Part shown: piece by piece, positions 52,442-60,414 of the stretch
Position numbering within the stretch: position 1 is the stretch's first letter
Layout of the letters: each line of letters opens with the position of its first letter
Source of the DNA: JAGRCP01 sp942490705
GTDB taxonomy: Bacteria > Chloroflexota > Anaerolineae > Caldilineales > Caldilineaceae
Direction: 5' to 3'
Length of the DNA stretch: 64,000 bases
Assembly (NCBI GenBank): GCA_942490705.1
Contig: CALNXY010000005.1
Span: 248,001-312,000 of the forward strand
The notes under the pieces: generated by a model
Told to the model about the DNA's origin: nothing
What the model saw: the letters and a program-made list of their open reading frames with translations, nothing else
Database searches by the model: none
Translations under genes and position numbers: made by a program

Positions 52442-55400
52442 ATGGATCGAACTTATCGAAAACTTCTGTTGGCCCTGCTGATTGGCATCGGCGGGTTGAT
52501 TGCCCTGTCAGGGCTGATACAGGCCCAGCCGCCCGATCGAGGACCTCAGGCCGAGCTGGCCGAAAGGTTGGCCGTCAGTGAGTCTGTGCAACTCATCGTG
52601 ACGCTGGACGTCGTCGGCTGGAACCCCGCGGCATACAGTGCACGCCTGTCCGAAGCGAATGCACAAGAAGCCCAGATTGCTCTGGCACAAGATGCTGTCA
52701 GCCAGGCGCTGGCGGACGAAGCAGTGAGCGACATTCGCCGCTTTCGCTACGTCCCCCAGATGGCGGTGACGGTCCATTCCCGCGAAGCGCTGGCTGCGCT
52801 CTTTGCTGCGCCGAATGTTCTGGACATTCAGGAAGACATCCCCGTTCCGCCGGCATTGAGCGCCAGCGTCGGGCTGATTCGGGCCGATCAGGCCCATCAG
52901 CTCGCCTTCAACGGAGCAGGATGGACCGTTGCCGTGCTTGATACCGGCGTCGACAAAAACCATCCGGCCTTGCAAGGGCGCGTGGTCTCGGAAGCCTGTT
53001 TTTCCACCACGAACGGGGCGTCGGGCTTTACCTCGCTCTGTCCGGGCGGGCAGGATTCAACGGCGTCTAACTCAGGTCTGCATTGCGCCAACAACATCAG
53101 CGGTTGTGACCACGGCACCCATGTGGCCGGGATTGTCAGTGGCGTGGCCCCACAGGCCGATCTGATCGCGATCCAGGTCTTTTCACGCGTTGACGATACG
53201 CCGCAGAACCCGCGCTGCGCCAATGCCGGCCGGACCAGCCCCTGTACGCTGGCCACCAGCGCAGACATCATCGGCGCGCTGGAGCGAGTCTTTGACCTGC
53301 GCAATAGCCTCAACATTGCGTCCGTCAACATGAGCCTGGGGGGAGGGCGATTTGGCAGCACGTGCGACACTGATCCGCGCAAACCCGCCATCGACCTGCT
53401 GCGCGGGGCTCAGATTGCCACGGTGATCGCCGCCGGCAACTCGGGCTTCACAGACTCCATGGGCGCGCCTGCCTGCATCTCGTCTGCCATCAGCGTGGCA
53501 TCATCCACCAAGTTTGACACGATCTCGAGCTTTTCCAACATCAACAACTTCACGACGCTGATCGCGCCGGGCGGCAACATCTTCGCGCCTATTCCCGGCA
53601 CCGGACAGAGTTTCAAGAGCGGCACATCCATGGCGGCGCCCCATGTTGCCGGGGCCATGGCCATCTTGCGCCAGGCCGCCCCGGATCAGACGGTCAACTT
53701 CATGGAATCAGTGATCGAACTGAACGGCCCGCCGATCAACGACTCGCGCATCAATGGCTTCATCACCAAGCGCAGACTCGACGTCTATCTCGCCGTGTGC
53801 GGCATGGTCAACTGCGGGGCAGACGACTTTCAGACGCGCGCCGTACCGAGCAGCATCGATGGTCAAATCAACGCGTCCGGCGACCGCGATTTCCACTATG
53901 TTCAGCGCGTGGCGGGCTCGCGCCTGACGGCCCAGATGACCGCAACCAGCAGCGCAATCGATCCCTACCTCGAACTCTATGGACCAGACGGAGCTCGCAT
54001 CGCCATCAACAACAACGGCGGCATCGGCAACAATGCGCTGATCAACGGCGCCATCTTGCCGCTGACGGGCCGCTACACGATCGTCGCACGCAGCATCAAT
54101 CGCAATGCCGGCGGCTACAAGCTCATCCTCTCCTCTCAGCCTGCGGCCGTCAACCCGCAACCGGTTGTACAGCGTCTTTCGCCGGCTGTTGTCACCGGCT
54201 CGTTCAACACGAGCGACTTCTGGGTCCGCATCGACGGCCGCAACTTTACGCGCCAATCGCGAACGCTACTCAATGGTTCCTACCGCCCCATGTTCTACAG
54301 TTCACCGACACGCATTTGGATTCGCGTGCGCGGCACGGACATCCGACCGCCCTGGCCGTCGCTCAAGTTCGTAACGGTCGTTAACCCGGAACCAGGTGGC
54401 GGCAGCACGCCGCCGCTTCCGCTCAGCATCCGTTTCCCGATTCTGGGCGAGAGTGAATTGGTCGCACCCGACGCTGGGACCACGGTCGAAACCGGCGTGG
54501 AAAACACCTTCACGATCAGTTGGACGACGCCAATTTCCATTCCATCCTGGCGCAACATGCAGTTTATGGACCTGCGCCTCCGTGACGACCAGGGCAACGT
54601 CGCGGCCTGGGTTCGGGTGAAGGAGCAGCCGGGCGATGGCAGCACGTACAGGCTCATGAATGGCGCCGAAGTCAGCGTTGCGACCGACGTTACCGGCACC
54701 GTGCCGGGTCCCGACGAAGGCCTGCCGGGCGAGAGTCGCACGATCGACATACCGGGCTACGTCTCCCTCAATCTGGCAAATACCACATTCAGCGGCTCGG
54801 GGCGTACGGCCACCATGTCTCCGGCGCTTACCTTCGGTCCGGAAGCCGTCGGCACCTACAGCATCGAATTCCGCGTCGATGGCGAAGACGGCGCCGTGCA
54901 GGATGATGATGTATTGGGTGAGCTACACATTGTGCCCAGCGCTTGCCCCACGGCGCTGAACGAAGTAACAGTCACAGGTCCGGAGAATGGGGTTGTAGAG
55001 ACTGACTACGCATACAGCGCCAGCGTGCAACCTGGAGACGCAACACAGCCCCTGACATACGTTTGGTCGCCGGAGCCGGAGAGCGGCCAGGGCGCCCCGA
55101 ACGCCAGCTATCGCTGGTCAGAAGCTGGCGACAAGGCTGTCGCCGTGAATGTGGAGAACTGCGGCGCATTTGGCGGCGCAACCTATCTCACACGTATTCG
55201 CACGACGGACGCGCCAGATCTTGCGATTGTCAAGCACGGTCCGGTCGTGGCTGAGGCAGGCGAATCGATCACCTACACCCTGCGCATCACCAACAGCGGG
55301 GCCATGACGGCAACCAATCTGGAGGTTACCGACGTCCTGCCGGCCGGCGCAACCTATGTGGGCGGCGGCGCCTTGAACAACGGCGTGGTGGTCTGGAATC

Positions 55401-56041
55401 TTGCCGAGCTTGGCGGCTATGGCGCCACCGGGGAGGTTGAGTTCACCGTCACGGCGGGCGAAACCATCACAAACAGCATCATCAGCGTGGCGGCCGACGG
55501 CGACTACAACGCCTTCAGGACCGATCCAGTCGTCACCGAGATTGTTGATGACCGTCAAGAGGCAGACCCGCTTCTCGATACTGCGCTCGAACATGGCGTC
55601 AATGCCGAGCGGACGCTGGCAGAGCTGCCGGCTGGCAGCGTGGCCAACCAAACCGTGCTCGCGCTCGATACGCAAGCCGCGCCCGTCCGCCCGCTTCCCG
55701 TCAATCTCGCCTTTGCCGGACGCGCCTTCAAATTGGGCGCCTTTTTCAACAACAGGCCCATGCCGCAAATGGAGCTCAACGAGAGTTTCTCCCTCACCAT
55801 CGGCATCGATCCGGGAACGGTCACACTCGCTCGGACCGCCACGGCCACGAATGCCGAACCGACGCTCGCACTCTGGGATGGTTCGGCATGGCGCACGGAC
55901 GGCGTTACCTGTACGCCGGACGCAACGCCGGACACGCTCTTCTGCACCGTGGACGCGCCGCTGGCCACAGAATTTGCACTCGTCATCCCCGATGAAGTGA
56001 ATCTCGATCAGAGGTTGTTCCTACCGCTTGTCAACAAGTAA
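52442..56041 (+). CDS. secreted subtilisin-family (S8) serine protease with PPC and DUF11 modules
   Basis: 1199 residues, ATG 52442 with GGAG upstream. Signal peptide LLLALLIGIGGLIALSGLIQ. An I9-like propeptide (QLIVTLDVVGW to VLDIQEDIPVPP) precedes a canonical S8 domain: Asp167 (VAVLDTGVDKNHPAL), His224 (DHGTHVAGIVSG), Asn333 (AAGNSG), Ser396 (SGTSMAAPHVAG). Eight cysteines in loops suggest disulfides. After it come a PPC domain (GDRDFHYVQRVAGSRL), IPT- and Ig-like segments, a DUF11 repeat (ESITYTLRITNSGAMTATNL) and a C-terminal domain ending QRLFLPLVNK. It likely degrades external protein. Confidence 0.92.
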   Translation: MDRTYRKLLLALLIGIGGLIALSGLIQAQPPDRGPQAELAERLAVSESVQLIVTLDVVGWNPAAYSARLSEANAQEAQIALAQDAVSQALADEAVSDIRRFRYVPQMAVTVHSREALAALFAAPNVLDIQEDIPVPPALSASVGLIRADQAHQLAFNGAGWTVAVLDTGVDKNHPALQGRVVSEACFSTTNGASGFTSLCPGGQDSTASNSGLHCANNISGCDHGTHVAGIVSGVAPQADLIAIQVFSRVDDTPQNPRCANAGRTSPCTLATSADIIGALERVFDLRNSLNIASVNMSLGGGRFGSTCDTDPRKPAIDLLRGAQIATVIAAGNSGFTDSMGAPACISSAISVASSTKFDTISSFSNINNFTTLIAPGGNIFAPIPGTGQSFKSGTSMAAPHVAGAMAILRQAAPDQTVNFMESVIELNGPPINDSRINGFITKRRLDVYLAVCGMVNCGADDFQTRAVPSSIDGQINASGDRDFHYVQRVAGSRLTAQMTATSSAIDPYLELYGPDGARIAINNNGGIGNNALINGAILPLTGRYTIVARSINRNAGGYKLILSSQPAAVNPQPVVQRLSPAVVTGSFNTSDFWVRIDGRNFTRQSRTLLNGSYRPMFYSSPTRIWIRVRGTDIRPPWPSLKFVTVVNPEPGGGSTPPLPLSIRFPILGESELVAPDAGTTVETGVENTFTISWTTPISIPSWRNMQFMDLRLRDDQGNVAAWVRVKEQPGDGSTYRLMNGAEVSVATDVTGTVPGPDEGLPGESRTIDIPGYVSLNLANTTFSGSGRTATMSPALTFGPEAVGTYSIEFRVDGEDGAVQDDDVLGELHIVPSACPTALNEVTVTGPENGVVETDYAYSASVQPGDATQPLTYVWSPEPESGQGAPNASYRWSEAGDKAVAVNVENCGAFGGATYLTRIRTTDAPDLAIVKHGPVVAEAGESITYTLRITNSGAMTATNLEVTDVLPAGATYVGGGALNNGVVVWNLAELGGYGATGEVEFTVTAGETITNSIISVAADGDYNAFRTDPVVTEIVDDRQEADPLLDTALEHGVNAERTLAELPAGSVANQTVLALDTQAAPVRPLPVNLAFAGRAFKLGAFFNNRPMPQMELNESFSLTIGIDPGTVTLARTATATNAEPTLALWDGSAWRTDGVTCTPDATPDTLFCTVDAPLATEFALVIPDEVNLDQRLFLPLVNK

Positions 56042-56049
56042 GCGATAGC

Positions 56050-56101
56050 GCGACACGCCTAGACTTGGGACCGGGGCCGGTCCCAGGTCTAGGCGTGTCG
56101 C
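56050..56101. terminator. bidirectional terminator-like hairpin
   Basis: GCGACACGCCTAGACTTGGG... at 56050-56072 pairs with 56079-56101 over 23 bp with one wobble and a six-base loop. It lies between convergent genes, and its right arm contains the stop codon of the minus-strand gene (56089-56091). Confidence 0.7.
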
Positions 56102-58308
56102 CTGTCTGTTCCCAGCGCGATCAGCAAGGCCACGCCGTAGAGTAGGGCCCCCGCCACCATAACGCTGCGATAGCCCAAGAGCATGGCAAGCGCTAGCGCG
56201 CCTGCAGCCCCGGCCACACCCATCACGCCATTGACTGCCCAGGCCAGCGCAACCAGGCGCACATCGCTCGCCCCCACCCAGCGCAATCCAGTCGGGAAGG
56301 GCGCGCCCATGCAGAGCGCCAGCGGCAGCACGGCCAGCGCGACCAGAACGATCCGCCACGGCAGCGCCCAGCCCAGGGCAGCCTCGCGCAGCGGGGGCCA
56401 AATCATGACCCAGGCCACGACGAGCACAATGACGCCGAACAAAGGACCGCCGCGCAAGCCGCGGTCCTCCTTTTGCGTCAGCAGCAGGCTGCCCAATCCG
56501 CCGCCAATCAGTAAGACGCCCAGCACCGCGGCCACCGTCACCGCAGGATGACCGATGAAGAGCCGCGTCTGCTGCAGCAACGCAATCTCCACGGCCATAA
56601 AGCCGGCGCCCAAAGCCGCGAAGTAGAGGGGCGACCAGCGCATCGGATCCGAAACGTCGATCCGCCTGACGTAGAAACCGACCGCAAGGCTACCCACCGC
56701 GATCAGCGCCAGCAGAAGCCAAAGCAGGCGCTGCAGGGAGAGAGGGAGGCCAAAATCAAAGTGGTAGAAAAAGGGCCGGTCGTCGGACACGGGGGCAAGG
56801 TTGCTCTCCGCCGCTGCGATGACCGCGTCCAATGATTGCGTACCCGCGGCGACCGCATCCAATGGCGGCTGTGCCACCACGCCGGGCAGGAAGAGGGGCG
56901 TGAAGCCCACCTCGCGCGCCACGGCGCCGATTGAAAGCGCATCCTCCCGCGTATAGGCCGTGTTGCGCACCAGCAAGAGAGGAATCGGCGGATCGACGCG
57001 GGTGTCCAGCAGCGAAATGACGTGGGTCAAGGCCTCAGCATCAGTCAAGCCACGGTTGCCCAGCACGGCGACGGCTGTGGCCAGCGCGCGGGTGAGGGTC
57101 GGCTCATCGTAGAGCTTGATCGCCAAGACGCCGGACGGCGTGAGGTGCTCCAGATAAGTTGTGAAGGCTTCGAGCGTAAATGCGCTGTTTTCGACCAGGC
57201 TCAAGCCGCCCCGCTCCGCGGCCAGGGTCACCACATGGGCGAGAAAGATCAGATCGTAGTCTTCCACAGCGCGGGCCAAAACGCTACGCCCTTCATCGAT
57301 CTCGATGCGGACGCCCGGCTGATCATAGAGATCGCCGTTGTAGGCGGCATAGGCGCGGGCAAGATCGACGCTGGCACGGTTGACCTCCACGGCGTCGATG
57401 GTCGCCGCGTTGGCCTGGCGTGCAAACCAGACATCCAGACCGGCGCCTGGCCCGATGATAAAGGCGCGCGCCGGTTGCTCCGTGGCAAACGGGAAGAGGC
57501 CAATATCACGCCAGAGTGCGGGATGGCCCGCAGCCGGCGGCATGACTGAGCCGGCAGCACCGTCCATGTAGAGTTCATAGGGCTGTCCATCGCCAGGATC
57601 GATGAGATCGGTGCGCGCAAAGGAATCCCAGACGCTGGCCAGCGGCGTGGCGCCCTGGTTGAGCTGTGCGACCAGAGGCTTCTCGCCCGCCAGGCGCGTC
57701 ACATCCAGCGCGATGACGCCCGTTCCCCGTCCGGCAACCCCCATGCCTGCGACCAGGAGAGCCGCCAACAGCCAGGGCAGCGGCGACCGGTCCGCCCACA
57801 AAGCCGCCACCAAAAGAAAGGCCACACCGGTCAACCAAAGGCTGTTGGGCAACTGGAGTGCGTCGATCAGCGGCACGGCCAACAACGCGCCGACGCCTGC
57901 ACCAATCAGGTCAGCGGCGTACAGCGGTGTGCTATACGCCGGATATGCACTAAAGAGCGTGGCCACGGCCAGCCCCACGGCCAGGAAAGGCGCTGTAGCC
58001 AAGATCAGCTGCAGCCACTGCCATGTCGGCGTTGGGAAGCGCAGCATGAAAAGGGTAACGACCAGCGTCGCCAGGCCCGCTGCGGCGGCATACCACCGGC
58101 AATATTGCAGCAGACGCAGCCGTGCCGACGCCGTCGCCAGCGCCGCCCCCAGCCCCAAGCCAAGCAGCGCCAGCGCCAGCAATGCATAGACGTAGGGCGG
58201 ATAGTAGATCGTCGCAAAAAGGCGCGTCAGTTCGATTTCCAGCAGCAGGGTGCTGGCAGCGAGCAGGCTGAGACCAAACAGGTAGCGACGAAATGGGTGG
58301 GTAGGCAT
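56089..58308 (-). CDS. multi-pass membrane protein with spermidine-synthase-like domain
   Basis: 739 residues. The N-terminal 200 residues form about six helices (LFGLSLLAASTLLLEIELTR, a hallmark start of membrane-fused spermidine-synthase-like proteins). Residues 270-420 hold a Rossmann methyltransferase-like fold: AFIIGPGAGLDVWFARQ and TIDAVEVNRASVDLARAY. The C-terminal third has seven or so more helices. The aminopropyltransferase Asp normally seen in YDVIxxD is absent (YDLIFLAHVV), so classic spermidine synthesis is unlikely. ATG 58308 is chosen over GTG 58326. Ends inside the hairpin at 56050. Function unknown. Confidence 0.75.
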   Translation of the reverse strand: MPTHPFRRYLFGLSLLAASTLLLEIELTRLFATIYYPPYVYALLALALLGLGLGAALATASARLRLLQYCRWYAAAAGLATLVVTLFMLRFPTPTWQWLQLILATAPFLAVGLAVATLFSAYPAYSTPLYAADLIGAGVGALLAVPLIDALQLPNSLWLTGVAFLLVAALWADRSPLPWLLAALLVAGMGVAGRGTGVIALDVTRLAGEKPLVAQLNQGATPLASVWDSFARTDLIDPGDGQPYELYMDGAAGSVMPPAAGHPALWRDIGLFPFATEQPARAFIIGPGAGLDVWFARQANAATIDAVEVNRASVDLARAYAAYNGDLYDQPGVRIEIDEGRSVLARAVEDYDLIFLAHVVTLAAERGGLSLVENSAFTLEAFTTYLEHLTPSGVLAIKLYDEPTLTRALATAVAVLGNRGLTDAEALTHVISLLDTRVDPPIPLLLVRNTAYTREDALSIGAVAREVGFTPLFLPGVVAQPPLDAVAAGTQSLDAVIAAAESNLAPVSDDRPFFYHFDFGLPLSLQRLLWLLLALIAVGSLAVGFYVRRIDVSDPMRWSPLYFAALGAGFMAVEIALLQQTRLFIGHPAVTVAAVLGVLLIGGGLGSLLLTQKEDRGLRGGPLFGVIVLVVAWVMIWPPLREAALGWALPWRIVLVALAVLPLALCMGAPFPTGLRWVGASDVRLVALAWAVNGVMGVAGAAGALALAMLLGYRSVMVAGALLYGVALLIALGTDRRHA

Positions 58309-58322
58309 GAGAGACGTTGATG

Positions 58323-58385
58323 GCACGCTGATACGGCGGATTGGGCGGATCGCGGCGGATGCTCAAGAGCAACTCCGCGTCAATG
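58323..58385. repeat. degenerate family C palindromic repeat
   Basis: GCTGATACGGCGGATTGGGC and GGATCGCGGCGGATGC resemble one arm of the family C element, with ACTCCGCGTCAATGCGC as a poor second arm. Probably a decayed copy between the SBP-set permease and the membrane protein gene. Confidence 0.4.
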
Positions 58386-58413
58386 CGCCGCACCTGCCTG
58401 AGCGGCGTGCGAT

Positions 58414-59334
58414 CTACCCCCGATTTCTCAACCGTGGGTCGAGCACGTCGCGCAAGCCGTCGCCGAGGAAGTTGAAGCCCATCACCGTGATCATGATGGC
58501 CACGCCTGGAAAGATGCTCATCCAGACTGATTGGCGAAAGAAGGCGCGTCCCTCGGAAAGCATGCGGCCCCAGCTCGGATCGGGCGGTTGGGTGCCCAGC
58601 CCGAAGAAGCTAAGCGCGGCTTCGGCCAGAATCGCAAAGGCCAAACTGAGGGAGATCTCAACAATGAGCGGCGCCATGGAGTTGGGCAGGATGTGACGCG
58701 TGATGATGCGCCCGTCACGTGCGCCTGTGGCCCGCGCGGCATCGACAAACTCCTGCTCGCGCACCGTAAGAACGGAGCCGCGGGCGATGCGCGCAAAGAT
58801 CGGCGTGTAGACGATGCCGATGGCGATCATGGCATTGGCGACGCCGGGTCCCAACGCAGCCAGGATGGCGATTGCCAGCAGGATGGCAGGAAACGCAAAG
58901 AGTACGTCCATGGAGCGCATGATGACTTCGTCGGCAAAGCGATTGCCATAGCCGGCAAAGACGCCCAGCGACGTGCCGGCGGTGGCGGCGATGCCCACGG
59001 CGATCAGGCCAACCATGAGCGACACGCGCGCACCAACCATGATACGACTCAGCGTATCGCGGCCAAAATCGTCAGTGCCCATGGGATGCTGGAGCGAAGG
59101 CGGTGCAAAGCGGGCATCAAAGTCCATCTCGTTGGGGTCGTAGGGAGCCAGGGCCGGACCAAACGCAGCCATAAAGAGCAGGAAGCAAACGATGATGAGT
59201 CCGATCATGCCGATCTTGTGGTGTCGCAGCCGGATGGCCGTATCTTGCCAGAAGCCGCGGGCCGGCGTGCGTAAGAGATCTTCGCTTCCGGTTCGTCGGT
59301 CAGCGCCCACCGGCGCATCCACTGCGCCCGCCAT
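58414..59334 (-). CDS. peptide ABC transporter permease, DppC/OppC type (set 4)
   Basis: 306 residues, close to standard length for DppC. Cytoplasmic tail with FWQDTAIRLRHHKIGMIGLI, MGTDDFGRDTLSRIMVGA, EAA loop REQEFVDAARATGARDGRII, end GDGLRDVLDPRLRNRG. The short first loop has no insert or Cys, unlike sets 1-3. The ATG overlaps the DppB stop as TAATG, so the two are coupled. No ATPase gene follows: the next gene downstream is unrelated. Confidence 0.93.
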   Translation of the reverse strand: MAGAVDAPVGADRRTGSEDLLRTPARGFWQDTAIRLRHHKIGMIGLIIVCFLLFMAAFGPALAPYDPNEMDFDARFAPPSLQHPMGTDDFGRDTLSRIMVGARVSLMVGLIAVGIAATAGTSLGVFAGYGNRFADEVIMRSMDVLFAFPAILLAIAILAALGPGVANAMIAIGIVYTPIFARIARGSVLTVREQEFVDAARATGARDGRIITRHILPNSMAPLIVEISLSLAFAILAEAALSFFGLGTQPPDPSWGRMLSEGRAFFRQSVWMSIFPGVAIMITVMGFNFLGDGLRDVLDPRLRNRG

Positions 59335-60281
59335 TATGCATACTCCAGGCGTGGATCGAGGAAGAAGTAGAGCATGTCCACACCCAGGTTGACCATGGTC
59401 AGCATGACGGCCATGACCAGGACCGCGCCCTGCACCATCGGGTAGTCGCGATCCAGCACGGCATCCAGCGCCAGACGCCCCAACCCCGGCCAGGCGAAGA
59501 CTACTTCGACTACTACGACGGAGCTGAGCAGCGCCGTGATCTGCAAGCCGATAATGGTCACGATGGGGATGAGGGCGCTGCGCAGGGCATGGCGCGAAAT
59601 GACGACGCGCTCGGTGAGTCCTTTAGCTCGCGCCGTGCGGATGTAGTCCTCGTTGAGCACTTCGAGCATGGCGCTGCGGATAAAGCGCGTCTGAATCGCG
59701 CCGCTGATAATGCCGGCGGTCAGCGCAGGCAAGATGATGTGGCTTAGCCATTCGCGCGGGTTTTCGGTAAAGGGCGTATAGCCGCTGGGCGGCAGCCACT
59801 CCAGCGTCAGCGAAAAGAGCAAAACAAGCAGAATGCCCAACCAGAAATCGGGAATGGTCAGACCAATCTGACTCACGATCGAGGTGGTGACATCGGTCTT
59901 GCTACCCGGTCGGAGCGCCGAAAGGATGCCGGCCGGAAACGCGATCAGCATGCCGATGATCAAGGCACAGATCGTCAGTTCCAAGGTTGCCGGCAGGCGG
60001 TTGCGCAGCTGCGGACCGATGGGCTGCCCGGTAATCAGGCTCTCCCCAAAATCACCCCGCAATACGCCTGCAAGCCAGTTGCCGTACTGGACCAGGAAGG
60101 GCTCGTTGAGGCCCAACCGCTCGCGCAGCGCGGCCACATTTTGCTCATTGGCCTGCACACCCAGGATCACGCGCGCGGGATCCCCGGGCACCAGTTGCAT
60201 GATGGAGAAGACAACGAAGCTGACGCCCAGCAGGACCACTGCGGTCAACACCAGTCGTTGAAAGATGTAGCGAAAATTCAC
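59334..60281 (-). CDS. peptide ABC transporter permease, DppB/OppB type (set 4)
   Basis: 315 residues. MNFRYIFQRLVLTAVVLLGV start, PGDPARVILGVQA after helix 1, short loop LRGDFGESLITGQPIG, EAA loop NEDYIRTARAKGLTERVV, C-terminal DMLYFFLDPRLEYA. It forms the channel with the downstream DppC and receives solute from the binding protein encoded 132 bases upstream, across a family C palindrome. Close to the canonical OppB/DppB form. Confidence 0.94.
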   Translation of the reverse strand: MNFRYIFQRLVLTAVVLLGVSFVVFSIMQLVPGDPARVILGVQANEQNVAALRERLGLNEPFLVQYGNWLAGVLRGDFGESLITGQPIGPQLRNRLPATLELTICALIIGMLIAFPAGILSALRPGSKTDVTTSIVSQIGLTIPDFWLGILLVLLFSLTLEWLPPSGYTPFTENPREWLSHIILPALTAGIISGAIQTRFIRSAMLEVLNEDYIRTARAKGLTERVVISRHALRSALIPIVTIIGLQITALLSSVVVVEVVFAWPGLGRLALDAVLDRDYPMVQGAVLVMAVMLTMVNLGVDMLYFFLDPRLEYA

Positions 60282-60310
60282 GATGACTCAGATCGGTTGA
60301 TTGTGTGGGA

Positions 60311-60412
60311 ACGGATGGAACGCGGATGAAGCGGATCAGGCGGACACAACACGAATTCCAGTAAGAAATTCGCGCTGATCTGCCCGATCCGCCAAATCTG
60401 CGTTCTATCGCA
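60311..60412. repeat. palindromic repeat (family C), copy 4
   Basis: GGAACGCGGATGAAGCGGAT on the left and CGATCCGCCAAATCTGCGTT on the right, with GAATTCCAGTAAGAAATTC at the centre. It occupies the gap between the set 4 binding-protein stop and the DppB start. Confidence 0.7.
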
Positions 60413-60414
60413 GG

